Of a stretch of 12,758 bases of DNA, positions 1 through 6,036 are shown piece after piece (position 1 is the first letter of the stretch; each line of letters begins with the position of its first letter). The notes below the pieces were generated by a model. It ran no database searches and was not told the origin of the DNA. It saw only the letters and a list, made by a program, of their open reading frames with translations. A program made the position numbers and the translations under genes. The DNA comes from Clostridia bacterium (lineage in GTDB: Bacteria; Bacillota; Clostridia; Oscillospirales; Oscillospiraceae). The stretch spans positions 1-12,758 of the forward strand of contig QKDF01000020.1 of NCBI GenBank assembly GCA_003245395.1. The letters are read 5' to 3'.

Positions 1-164
1 GGGGCAGCCAGATTCGCTCCTATGTTTTCATGCCCTATACCCTGGCCAAAGACACCCGCACGGGCTACGAGGTGGGAAATATCAGCGCGGTCATGGATGG
101 TGATCTGGACGGATTCATCAACGCCTATTTGACTGCCTCCGCCACCGGCGAGCTGAAGAAGTAA
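1..164 (+). CDS. prfB: Peptide chain release factor 2, C-terminal fragment
   Basis: This is the last 53 codons of RF2, read in the frame starting at base 3 and ending at the TAA at 162-164. RF2 recognises UGA and UAA stop codons in the ribosomal A site and triggers peptide release. The visible part begins GSQIRSYV, continues with [11 protein letters not shown] and ends with [12 protein letters not shown], the conserved C-terminal segment that follows the GGQ domain in RF1/RF2 proteins. The RTGYE...DGDLDGFI wording fits RF2 better than RF1. The GGQ loop, the stop-codon recognition tripeptide and any programmed frameshift site lie before the window and cannot be checked. The gene is cut only by the window edge. 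A strong terminator begins 16 bases after the stop, so this is probably the last gene of its transcript. Confidence 0.93.
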   Translation, partial: GSQIRSYVFMPYTLAKDTRTGYEVGNISAVMDGDLDGFINAYLTASATGELKK

Positions 165-179
165 AACAGAATGCAGCGT

Positions 180-211
180 AAAGCGGCGCGGTTTTATCCG
201 CGCCGCTTTTT
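180..211 (+). terminator. Rho-independent terminator after prfB
   Basis: A perfect 12-bp stem (180-191 with 198-209) has a nine-pair GC core, GCGGCGCGG/CCGCGCCGC, a 6-base loop TTTTAT and a T run at 207-211. This is a textbook intrinsic terminator. Its end lies only 43 bases before the MATE start. Confidence 0.95.
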
Positions 212-254
212 GACCAAAGTGAAACGCATCAATTGAAAGAGAATGGAGCGCGAA

Positions 255-1682
255 ATGGAACGGGAAAACAAACCGACAATCAAAGAAAATAAAATGGGCG
301 TGATGCCGGTGGGACGGCTGGTGCTGAATATGTCCCTGCCGATGATGATCTCCATGTTGGTACAGGCACTTTACAATGTGGTGGACAGCATCTTCGTTTC
401 CCGTATTTCCGAAAATGCCTTTACCGCCGTGGGCCTGGCCTTCCCCATACAGAACCTGATGATTGCCGTGGCCGCGGGAACGGCCGTGGGTATCAATGCG
501 CTTCTGTCTCGGTCCTTGGGTGAAAAGAATTTTTCAAGGGCAAAGCAGGTGGCGCTCAACGGCGTGTTTCTGGCTCTGCTGAGTACGCTGGTATTCATTC
601 TGGTCGGGATTTTCGGCGTGCCGATTTTCTTCAGGTCCCAGACCGATGTAACCGACATTGTGGATATGGGTATCTCTTATTTGAGAATTTGCAGCGGCGT
701 CTCCTTTGGCTTATTTTTTGCCATCACCTTTGAACGACTGCTCCAGTCCACCGGCCGCACCTTTTACACCATGTTCACCCAAGGTCTGGGTGCCATCATC
801 AACATCATCCTGGACCCGATCCTGATCTTCGGACTGTTTGGCCTGCCCAAGATGGGCGTCGCAGGCGCCGCGTTGGCGACTGTGATCGGCCAAATCTGCG
901 ACATGCTGCTGGCGCTGTATTTCTGCCGGAAGAAAAACCCGGAGGTACCGCTGCACATCAAGGGCTTCCGGCCCAGCGGCGAGGTGATCCGCGAGATTTA
1001 TGCCATTGCGGTGCCCAGCATCATTATGCAGGCCATCGGTTCCGTTATGGTCTACGGGGTCAACCGGATTTTGATCGTGTTTTCCACCACGGCTACGGCG
1101 GTGTTCAGCGCATATTTCAAACTGATGAGCTTCTTCTTCATGCCGGTATTCGGTCTGAACAACGGCCTGGTGCCCATCATTGCTTATAACTACGGCGCCC
1201 GCAGAAAGGAACGTATTCAACAGGCTTTCCGCACTGGCGTGATGTTTGCGGTATCCATTATGGTAGTGGGCACGCTGGTGTTCCAGCTGCTGCCGGGTAC
1301 GCTGTTAGGGATGTTTGACGCTTCTCCGACTCTGCTTGCCATGGGTATCCCTGCCCTGCGGATCATCAGCATCAGCTTCCCCGTGGCGGCATACTGCATC
1401 ATTTGCAGCTCCGGATTTCAGGCATTGGGCAACAGCATTTTGAGCATGTTCGTTTCCATCACCCGTCAGCTGGTGGTGCTGCTGCCGGCGGCGTATCTAT
1501 TGAGTCTTTCGGGCCGGCTGGAACTGGTGTGGTGGGCGTTCCCCATTGCGGAGATTGCCTCCCTGACGCTTTCAACCATCTTCCTGCGCCACACCTATCA
1601 CCGGTACGTTGCACCTTTACAGCCCCATGAGCGGGATACCGGCTTTGCCGGAAACGGCGGTGCTGCTGCGGAGCAAGGCTAA
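255..1682 (+). CDS. MATE family efflux transporter
   Basis: This is a 475-residue multidrug and toxic compound extrusion (MATE) type membrane protein, a secondary transporter usually driven by Na+ or H+. The length is normal for the family (about 440-480), and hydrophobic stretches occur throughout, consistent with 12 helices. Family-like segments near the N-terminus include LVLNMSLPMMISMLVQALYN and VDSIFVSR, followed by AFTAVGLAFPIQNL. The second half repeats the pattern (IYAIAVPSIIMQAIGSVM, FGLNNGLVPIIAYNYGARR), as expected from the two-fold MATE fold. An upstream in-frame ATG at 243 would add MERE. I prefer 255 because GGAG at 245-248 lies 6 bases before it. The substrate cannot be deduced; drugs, bile salts or metabolites are all possible. 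No good promoter fits between the prfB terminator and the gene. Confidence 0.93.
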   Translation: MERENKPTIKENKMGVMPVGRLVLNMSLPMMISMLVQALYNVVDSIFVSRISENAFTAVGLAFPIQNLMIAVAAGTAVGINALLSRSLGEKNFSRAKQVALNGVFLALLSTLVFILVGIFGVPIFFRSQTDVTDIVDMGISYLRICSGVSFGLFFAITFERLLQSTGRTFYTMFTQGLGAIINIILDPILIFGLFGLPKMGVAGAALATVIGQICDMLLALYFCRKKNPEVPLHIKGFRPSGEVIREIYAIAVPSIIMQAIGSVMVYGVNRILIVFSTTATAVFSAYFKLMSFFFMPVFGLNNGLVPIIAYNYGARRKERIQQAFRTGVMFAVSIMVVGTLVFQLLPGTLLGMFDASPTLLAMGIPALRIISISFPVAAYCIICSSGFQALGNSILSMFVSITRQLVVLLPAAYLLSLSGRLELVWWAFPIAEIASLTLSTIFLRHTYHRYVAPLQPHERDTGFAGNGGAAAEQG

Positions 1683-1765
1683 AAAAGGCGTTTCATCGAA
1701 AATCTCTTTTCCTGTTCCCCAGTACAAAGCACTGCATGCGTTGCAATTTTATAGTGGAGAGCATG

Positions 1766-1799
1766 AAAAAAGGCGGAGCAATTTGCTCCGCCTTTTTTT
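1766..1799. terminator. Bidirectional terminator between MATE gene and M23 gene
   Basis: The stem GGCGGAGC (1772-1779) / GCTCCGCC (1785-1792) is flanked by six A residues on the left and seven T residues on the right, so it has a U tract on both strands. It therefore terminates the rightward MATE transcript and the leftward M23 transcript. The right arm's T run ends at base 1799, inside the stop codon of the leftward gene (1799-1801). Confidence 0.93.
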
Positions 1800-2518
1800 C
1801 AGCTGCCCAGATACTGCTCCGGGTCGATGGCGTCACCGTCTTTGGACACGGCGAAATGGAGATGCGGCCCCATTGCCGACTCCGCGATTGCCGTGCTGCC
1901 AACGGATCCAATCACCTGCCCAGCGGAGACGGTGTCTCCCTTGGACACAGTGGGCTTGCTTTGCAGATTGGCGTAGGTGGTCTGGTACCCGCCGCTGTGT
2001 TCAACCACCACGGTGGTGCCCATCAGCGTATCGTCCGATACGGAGACCACTTTGCCGGCGCTGGCGGCCAGAACCTGTGTTCCGATCGCCGCTGAGATAT
2101 CCAGACCGTCGTGTGTCCGCCAGTCACCCATGGTCTGATCATAGATCAGAGAATCCATGGAAAAGGCGGTGAGAATTTCTCCCTTTAGAGGCCATACGAC
2201 CAAACTGGGCGCTTCCGCCACCACGGGGGTGCTGTCCTCTACCGACTCCTCCGGCATCTCCACAGTCGATTCGCTGTCTCCTGCCGGAATAGACTCCGGT
2301 GAGACAACATCCGCCGCATCCGATTGGTCCGGTTCCGAGGTGGAGGCCGGCAGGGTTGTCTCTGATGTTGCGACCGCCGTATCCGGCTCGGTGGTGGGAT
2401 TATCCACGGTGTTTGTGCCGAACAAAATCATATAGCCCGATACTCCTACAATTGCCAGGCACAGGAGCAGGACTATGTAGAAGCCCGCTCCCCGCAGCGC
2501 AGATTTTGGTTTGTTCAT
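1799..2518 (-). CDS. Membrane-anchored M23 metallopeptidase, SpoIIQ-like
   Basis: This 239-residue protein has a short basic N-terminus (MNKPKSALRG), one transmembrane helix at about residues 12-33, a low-complexity Ser/Thr/Glu/Pro linker at about 36-105 and a C-terminal LytM/M23 domain at about 108-239. The zinc ligand motifs are intact: HDGLD (His136, Asp140) and HLHF (His219, His221). The block YDQTMGDWRTHDGLDI resembles SpoIIQ, the forespore protein that meets SpoIIIAH across the intermembrane space during engulfment. SpoIIQ of Bacillus subtilis lacks a zinc ligand, while some clostridial versions keep them. AGGAAG lies 8 bases before the ATG, and a sigma-F-like promoter sits just upstream. 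It could instead be a vegetative peptidoglycan endopeptidase. The M23 call is firm; the SpoIIQ role is inferred. Confidence 0.88.
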   Translation of the reverse strand: MNKPKSALRGAGFYIVLLLCLAIVGVSGYMILFGTNTVDNPTTEPDTAVATSETTLPASTSEPDQSDAADVVSPESIPAGDSESTVEMPEESVEDSTPVVAEAPSLVVWPLKGEILTAFSMDSLIYDQTMGDWRTHDGLDISAAIGTQVLAASAGKVVSVSDDTLMGTTVVVEHSGGYQTTYANLQSKPTVSKGDTVSAGQVIGSVGSTAIAESAMGPHLHFAVSKDGDAIDPEQYLGS

Positions 2519-2551
2519 GCAGGACGCTTCCTTTCTTTCCGGTTTGCTGGA

Positions 2552-2580
2552 AGTATGGACGGAAAAAAGAGGGTTTATAC
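2552..2580 (-). promoter_or_regulatory. Candidate sigma-F promoter of the SpoIIQ-like gene
   Basis: Read on the minus strand, GTATA (2580-2576) is followed after 15 bases by GTCCATACT (2560-2552). This fits the sigma-F pattern GYATA-N15-GGNNANANT at all fixed positions except one G. Transcription would start about 25-30 bases before the ATG at 2518, leaving room for the AGGAAG ribosome binding site. It was found by eye and is unproven. Confidence 0.5.
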
Positions 2581-2684
2581 ATACGCCTGCTTAAATTTGC
2601 GGCTTTGCGAAAGGAACGTTTGCTGTCTGTACAAAAATTCGGCAAGCGAACATGTGTCCTTTGCAAAATTTCCTCAAATTGTTA

Positions 2685-2712
2685 TTGACATATGCCGGAA
2701 ATGGTGTAATAT
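2685..2712 (+). promoter_or_regulatory. Vegetative (sigma-A) promoter of the metal-cluster operon
   Basis: A consensus -35 box TTGACA (2685-2690) is separated by 16 bases from TAATAT (2707-2712), a common clostridial -10 variant. Transcription should start near 2718-2720, about 40 bases before the first gene. A palindrome overlaps the expected early transcribed region, and a partial copy overlaps the -35 box. Confidence 0.75.
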
Positions 2713-2723
2713 TAAGATAGTAA

Positions 2724-2737
2724 ATGACATATGTCAT
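2724..2737. promoter_or_regulatory. Perfect 14-bp palindrome, probable operator
   Basis: ATGACATATGTCAT is its own reverse complement. It lies immediately after the predicted start point and ahead of the ribosome binding site at 2747-2752. A partial copy, TTGACATATGCC (2686-2697), overlaps the -35 box and shares GACATATG, so two sites about 39 bases apart bracket the promoter. This is the usual geometry of a repressor operator. The DUF134 regulator encoded second in the operon is the obvious candidate ligand, by inference. Confidence 0.65.
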
Positions 2738-2760
2738 AAATAAGGGAGGAGGTGAATCAG

Positions 2761-2997
2761 ATGCCTGGAATGGATGGAATGGGTCCGATGAGAAGCGGCG
2801 CCGGTAATCGGTGCGTTGGCGGACGGCGTCGTGCGCAGATGCGGATGGCCGGCTGTGGGCGTGGTTTTGCGCGTGGCCGCGGGTTCGGCTGCGGTCTCGG
2901 CAATCGCCGCGTCGGCGCGGCGGAAGAGCTTTATCTGCAGAAAACGGTTTTGCAGGAGCGTCTTGCAGCGGTGGAAAAACAGATTCAATCGCTGTAA
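2761..2997 (+). CDS. Small Met/Gly/Arg-rich DUF5320-like protein
   Basis: This 78-residue protein starts MPGMDGMGPM, continues with a Gly/Arg-rich stretch holding three cysteines (Cys18, Cys32, Cys44), and ends in a charged helix at about 53-78 (AEELYLQKTVLQERLAAVEK) with heptad-like spacing, probably a short coiled coil. The layout matches DUF5320-type proteins, which typically accompany NifX/MTH1175-like and MinD/ferredoxin genes. Their biochemical role is not known to me. AGGAGG at 2747-2752 lies 8 bases before the ATG at 2761. An in-frame GTG at 2752 overlaps that ribosome binding site and is rejected as a start. It is the first gene of the operon. The Met and Cys content suggests metal or Fe-S contact, but that is only a guess. 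Confidence 0.82.
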   Translation: MPGMDGMGPMRSGAGNRCVGGRRRAQMRMAGCGRGFARGRGFGCGLGNRRVGAAEELYLQKTVLQERLAAVEKQIQSL

Positions 2998-3054
2998 GAA
3001 AACCGGGCGCAGGAGCCGAAAAACGCTTTGGCGCCTGTAGGAAAGGAGAAGAAA

Positions 3055-3435
3055 ATGCCTCGGCCGAGAAAATGGAGGCAGGTGTGCTGCCTTCCGAAGA
3101 CAAATGAATTTATCCCTGTAAATGTGGACGATCCGGAAGAAGGGATTGTCATCATGACGGTGGATGAGTACGAAAGTATCCGACTGATTGACCATGAAGG
3201 GTTTTCTCAGGAGGAATGCAGCGGCTATATGAAGATTGCACGAACGACTGTACAGCAAATTTACAACAATGCCAGAAAGAAAATGGCCCGCGTCCTGGTA
3301 GAGGGCCTTGCACTGAGAATCGAAGGCGGGGATTACAAGCTGTGCGACGGAAAAGAGACGTACTGTGGCTGCGGAGGCTGCCGCAGACACCGCTGCGGCT
3401 GGTCTCAATCAGATGAAGGAGGAAAAAAGCCATGA
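3055..3435 (+). CDS. DUF134 family DNA-binding protein with Cys-rich tail
   Basis: This 126-residue protein begins MPRPRKWRQV, the typical DUF134 opening. A sigma-70 region-4-like helix-turn-helix follows at about residues 37-85 (VDEYESIRLIDHEGFSQEE, then YMKIARTTVQQIYNNARKK) and then LALRIEGGDY. The C-terminus holds Cys97, Cys104, Cys106, Cys109 and Cys114 with His112, a plausible metal or Fe-S site that could make DNA binding responsive to metal or redox state. The start is set by AAGGAG at 3043-3048, 6 bases before the ATG. A TTG at 3028 would add nine residues before the family start. Its TGA overlaps the next gene's ATG (ATGA at 3432-3435). It probably regulates its own operon through the palindrome at 2724-2737 (inference). 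Confidence 0.9.
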   Translation: MPRPRKWRQVCCLPKTNEFIPVNVDDPEEGIVIMTVDEYESIRLIDHEGFSQEECSGYMKIARTTVQQIYNNARKKMARVLVEGLALRIEGGDYKLCDGKETYCGCGGCRRHRCGWSQSDEGGKKP

Positions 3436-3794
3436 GGATTGCAATACCGATGGACGAGCGCAATACTGATACGGGGCTGTGTCCGTCCTTTGGACGAGCG
3501 CCCATCTTCCTGCTGCATGATACAAAGACCGGGAAAGACGTATTCTACACCAACCCGGCCGCAGATGCTCCGGGCGGTGCGGGACTGAAGGCCGCGCAGT
3601 TTATTGTGGATCAAAAAGCGGATGTACTGATTACTGTCCGCTGCGGAGAAAATTCCGCACAGGTGTTCCGGGCGGTCGGAATTGTTGTCTATAAGGCGGC
3701 TAATGGTACAGCGAAAGAAAATCTGTCCGCGTTTGCCCAGGGAAAGCTGCCGCATATGACGGAGTTCCACGCCGGATTTCAAGGGCGTGCATGA
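3432..3794 (+). CDS. NifX/MTH1175-like iron-molybdenum cluster-binding protein (first copy)
   Basis: This 120-residue protein belongs to the dinitrogenase iron-molybdenum cofactor family (NifB C-terminus/NifX/MTH1175 type). The signature is visible: MRIAIPMDE at the start, then CPSFGRAPIFLLHD, a central AADVLITV-like strand (KADVLITVRCGENSAQVF) and GIVVYKA. Members have an RNase H-like fold and bind or carry metal-sulfur clusters; ORP of Desulfovibrio carries a Mo-Cu sulfide cluster. Cys17 and Cys71 are possible ligands. AGGAGG at 3417-3422 lies 9 bases before the ATG. The start overlaps the DUF134 stop and its own stop overlaps the next gene, so the genes are translationally coupled. No nitrogenase gene is nearby, so a nitrogenase role is unlikely. 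Confidence 0.88.
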   Translation: MRIAIPMDERNTDTGLCPSFGRAPIFLLHDTKTGKDVFYTNPAADAPGGAGLKAAQFIVDQKADVLITVRCGENSAQVFRAVGIVVYKAANGTAKENLSAFAQGKLPHMTEFHAGFQGRA

Positions 3795-4630
3795 TACTTG
3801 CGGTATTAAGCGGCAAGGGCGGCGCCGGTAAGACGTTCGTTTCGGTGAATCTGGCTGTGACGGCAGGGCGCGCCACTTATATTGACTGCGATGTGGAAGA
3901 GCCCAACGGGCGGCTGTTCCTGAAACCAAAGGATATCAAGGAGAAGCCCGTATCCTCCCGAATCCCGGAGTTTGACCCGGAAAAGTGCAGCGAGTGCCGA
4001 AAGTGTGTGGATTTCTGTCAGTTCAACGCACTGGTGTATGTAGGAGACCGACCTGTGGTTTTTCCAGAGGTCTGTCATTCCTGCGGCGGCTGTGCCATCG
4101 TCTGTCCCTCCGGCGCGGTGAAGGAAACGGAACGTCAGGTGGGCACGGTGGAGACCGGATGGCGCGGCGATGTGCGGGTGGTGACCGGAATCCTGAATCC
4201 GGGAGAAGCGTCAGCTGTTCCGGTCATCAAGTCTGCCCTGAAAACAGGCTGCGCGGCGGAGGAGCTGACTGTCCTTGACTGCCCGCCGGGCAGCGGTTGT
4301 TCGGTTCTGGAGAGCGTGTCTTCAGCCGACTATTGTATCCTGGTGGTGGAACCGACCGCGTTTGGACTCCATAATTTTCAAATGGTGGCCGAGCTGGTAT
4401 GGCTTATGAAAAAACCGTGGGGTGTTGTCATCAATCGGGAGGACGGAGCGTATCCGCCTCTGGAGGAATTCTGCACACAAAACGCGATCCCCATTTTGGG
4501 CAGAATTCCATATAGCAAAAAGCTGGCCGGGCTCTGCGCGGCGGGACAGATTGCCTGTACCAGCGATGAGGAGACCGGGCATCTGTTCGCGCGGTTGCTC
4601 TATGCCGTGCGGGAGGAGGCGGAGACATGA
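3791..4630 (+). CDS. MinD-superfamily P-loop ATPase with inserted 2x[4Fe-4S] ferredoxin domain (first paralog)
   Basis: In this 279-residue protein a deviant Walker A motif SGKGGAGKT (residues 7-15, signature Lys9) is followed by IDCDVEEPNG. A ferredoxin insert at about 60-110 has two CxxCxxCxxxC sets (Cys66/69/72/76 and Cys95/98/101/105). The MinD fold then resumes with VLDCPPGSGC (about 161-170), LVVEPT and GVVINR. This is the Mrp/ParA-related type linked to Fe-S or Mo-Cu-S cluster handling, as in the ATPases of the Desulfovibrio ORP locus. Such ATPases usually work as dimers, so this one may pair with its paralog just downstream. It begins in an ATGA overlap with the preceding NifX-like gene and ends in one with the next gene. 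The partner protein and substrate are not known. It probably acts in the cytoplasm. Confidence 0.92.
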   Translation: MILAVLSGKGGAGKTFVSVNLAVTAGRATYIDCDVEEPNGRLFLKPKDIKEKPVSSRIPEFDPEKCSECRKCVDFCQFNALVYVGDRPVVFPEVCHSCGGCAIVCPSGAVKETERQVGTVETGWRGDVRVVTGILNPGEASAVPVIKSALKTGCAAEELTVLDCPPGSGCSVLESVSSADYCILVVEPTAFGLHNFQMVAELVWLMKKPWGVVINREDGAYPPLEEFCTQNAIPILGRIPYSKKLAGLCAAGQIACTSDEETGHLFARLLYAVREEAET

Positions 4631-5511
4631 AAAAGCTGCTGATCCTAAGCGGCAAGGGCGGCACCGGAAAAACGACTACCGCGGCGGCTTTTCTTCGTTT
4701 TGCCGATGCCCGGGCTTTTGCCGACTGCGATGTGGATGCGCCGAATCTGCACCTGATTGCCGGGATGCAGACCGAGCCTGAACGAACGCCGTTTCTGGGC
4801 AGCCAGAAAGCCGAAATCGATCCGGCTCGGTGTATAGACTGCGGCTTATGTCGGAAAATGTGCCGATTTGATGCGATCGATCAGGCCGATGGCTGTCACA
4901 CGATCAATGAGCTTGCCTGCGAGGGATGCGGTGTGTGTGTGTTTGTCTGCCCGCAGGGTGCGGTGAAGCTGAAAGATGATACGGCCGGCGATCTGATGCT
5001 TTATCGGGAGGATCGCGTGTTTTCCACTGCGCAGCTGCGGATGGGCCGCGGAAACTCCGGAAAGCTGGTGAGCGCCGTAAAAACAGCGCTGGATCAAGCG
5101 GCGCCTGAAACGGAGCTGGCCATCATTGATGGCTCGCCGGGAATCGGATGCCCGGTGATTGCATCCGTCAGCGGAGTGGACTTGGTGCTGATCGTGGCTG
5201 AGCCGTCACGCTCCGGAATCAGCGATCTGCAGCGCATCGTCAAGACCGCGGCTATCTTTGGGGCAAAGACCGCCGTGTGTGTAAACCGGTTTGATACAAG
5301 CCCTGAAAATACCCGTGCCATCGAGGCATTCTGTGCGGAAAAGGACATTCCCTTTGTGGGGCGGGTTCCTTATGACAAGCACGCCGCCGCGGCAATCAAT
5401 GCGGGAAAGAGTCTCGCCGATGTGGATTGCCCGGCTCGGGATGGGTTGCACCGGGTTTTTGTAAGGACCATGGAGCTTTTACAGGAGCAGACGCCCGAAG
5501 CCGGCGTATAG
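4627..5511 (+). CDS. MinD-superfamily P-loop ATPase with inserted 2x[4Fe-4S] ferredoxin domain (second paralog)
   Basis: This 294-residue paralog of the preceding gene has the same architecture. The deviant Walker A motif is SGKGGTGKT (residues 8-16, signature Lys10), followed by DCDVDAPNLHL. The ferredoxin insert has Cys69/72/75/79 and Cys98/101/104/108. The ATPase core resumes with AIIDGSPGIGCPV (about 165-177), LIVAEPSRSG and VCVNRFD. It differs from the first copy in the switch regions (DGSPGIGC against DCPPGSGC) and in the C-terminus, suggesting ancient duplication and specialisation, perhaps as two halves of a heterodimer. The start overlaps the previous stop (ATGA at 4627-4630), which favours balanced synthesis. 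A role in ATP-driven metal-cluster assembly or transfer to NifX-like partners is inferred from family and context. Confidence 0.92.
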   Translation: MKKLLILSGKGGTGKTTTAAAFLRFADARAFADCDVDAPNLHLIAGMQTEPERTPFLGSQKAEIDPARCIDCGLCRKMCRFDAIDQADGCHTINELACEGCGVCVFVCPQGAVKLKDDTAGDLMLYREDRVFSTAQLRMGRGNSGKLVSAVKTALDQAAPETELAIIDGSPGIGCPVIASVSGVDLVLIVAEPSRSGISDLQRIVKTAAIFGAKTAVCVNRFDTSPENTRAIEAFCAEKDIPFVGRVPYDKHAAAAINAGKSLADVDCPARDGLHRVFVRTMELLQEQTPEAGV

Positions 5512-5565
5512 AAAATAGAATCTGAATTTTTCATTCAATTATCGGATAATAAAAGGAGAATAACC

Positions 5566-5922
5566 ATGAAAATTGCAGTTGCAGCGATGGGTACTCAGGT
5601 AGCCCAGCATTTTGGTCATTGCGAGGCATTTTTGATTTATGACACGGAAAACGGAGCAATTCAGCAGGAGACCAGGATTCTCAACCCCGGACATCGGCCG
5701 GGCTTCCTCCCCAATTTTCTGGGCGATCTGGGCGTAAAAGTCATCATCGCCGGCGGAATGGGCGGCGGCGCCATTGAGATTTTCAATGAGCGCGACATTG
5801 AAACGATTGTAGGTGCGGAAGGGGCACCTCGGACGGCGGTGGAGCAATATCTGAACGGAGAATTGAAATCCACCGGTGCCGTCTGTCATGAGCATGAGCA
5901 CGCCGGTGACTGCGGCGAATAA
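5566..5922 (+). CDS. NifX/MTH1175-like cluster-binding protein with His/Cys tail (second copy)
   Basis: This 118-residue protein is of the same iron-molybdenum cluster family as the gene at 3432. It begins MKIAVAAMGTQVAQHFGHCEAF, has the central VKVIIAGGMGGGAIEIF and ends the domain with GIETIV-like DIETIVGAEGAP. His15, His18 and Cys19 near the N-terminus and the tail CHEHEHAGDC (residues 107-116) are probable metal ligands. The family's usual GMGGGA loop is intact here and absent from the first copy, so this copy is closer to canonical MTH1175/ORP. AGGAG at 5554-5558 lies 7 bases before the ATG. Unlike the four coupled genes upstream, it is separated by 54 bases, so it may be made at a different level. 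A strong terminator follows. Confidence 0.9.
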   Translation: MKIAVAAMGTQVAQHFGHCEAFLIYDTENGAIQQETRILNPGHRPGFLPNFLGDLGVKVIIAGGMGGGAIEIFNERDIETIVGAEGAPRTAVEQYLNGELKSTGAVCHEHEHAGDCGE

Positions 5923-5945
5923 AAGAAAACGATTCGTCATATAAG

Positions 5946-5982
5946 AAAGCCCCCGGACAGATGATCTGTCCGGGGGCTTTTT
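5946..5982. terminator. Strong terminator closing the metal-cluster operon
   Basis: A perfect 15-bp stem (5946-5960 with 5966-5980), AAAGCCCCCGGACAG/CTGTCCGGGGGCTTT, has a 5-base loop ATGAT and a T run at 5978-5982. It ends the rightward operon. It lies 55 bases beyond the stop of the convergent gpmI and has a short A run on its left side, so it may also stop gpmI transcripts less efficiently. Confidence 0.95.
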
Positions 5983-6036
5983 ACATGACCAGCCAAATAC
6001 CGTCCGAAGACTTCAACAATCTGTACGACGGAACAA

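Noticed and set aside
2752..2760. GTG start for the DUF5320-like gene
   Set aside because: The GTG overlaps the AGGAGG ribosome binding site that is ideally spaced for the ATG at 2761.
3028..3054. TTG start adding nine residues to the DUF134 protein
   Set aside because: The family begins at MPRPRK, and AAGGAG is correctly spaced for the ATG at 3055.
5523..5537. Small inverted repeat TGAAT/ATTCA before the second NifX-like gene as a terminator
   Set aside because: Only five AT-rich pairs and no following T run; too weak to call.
2761..5922. Part of a nitrogen-fixation cluster
   Set aside because: No nifH, nifD, nifK or full nifB is present; NifX-like and MinD-like genes alone do not indicate nitrogenase.
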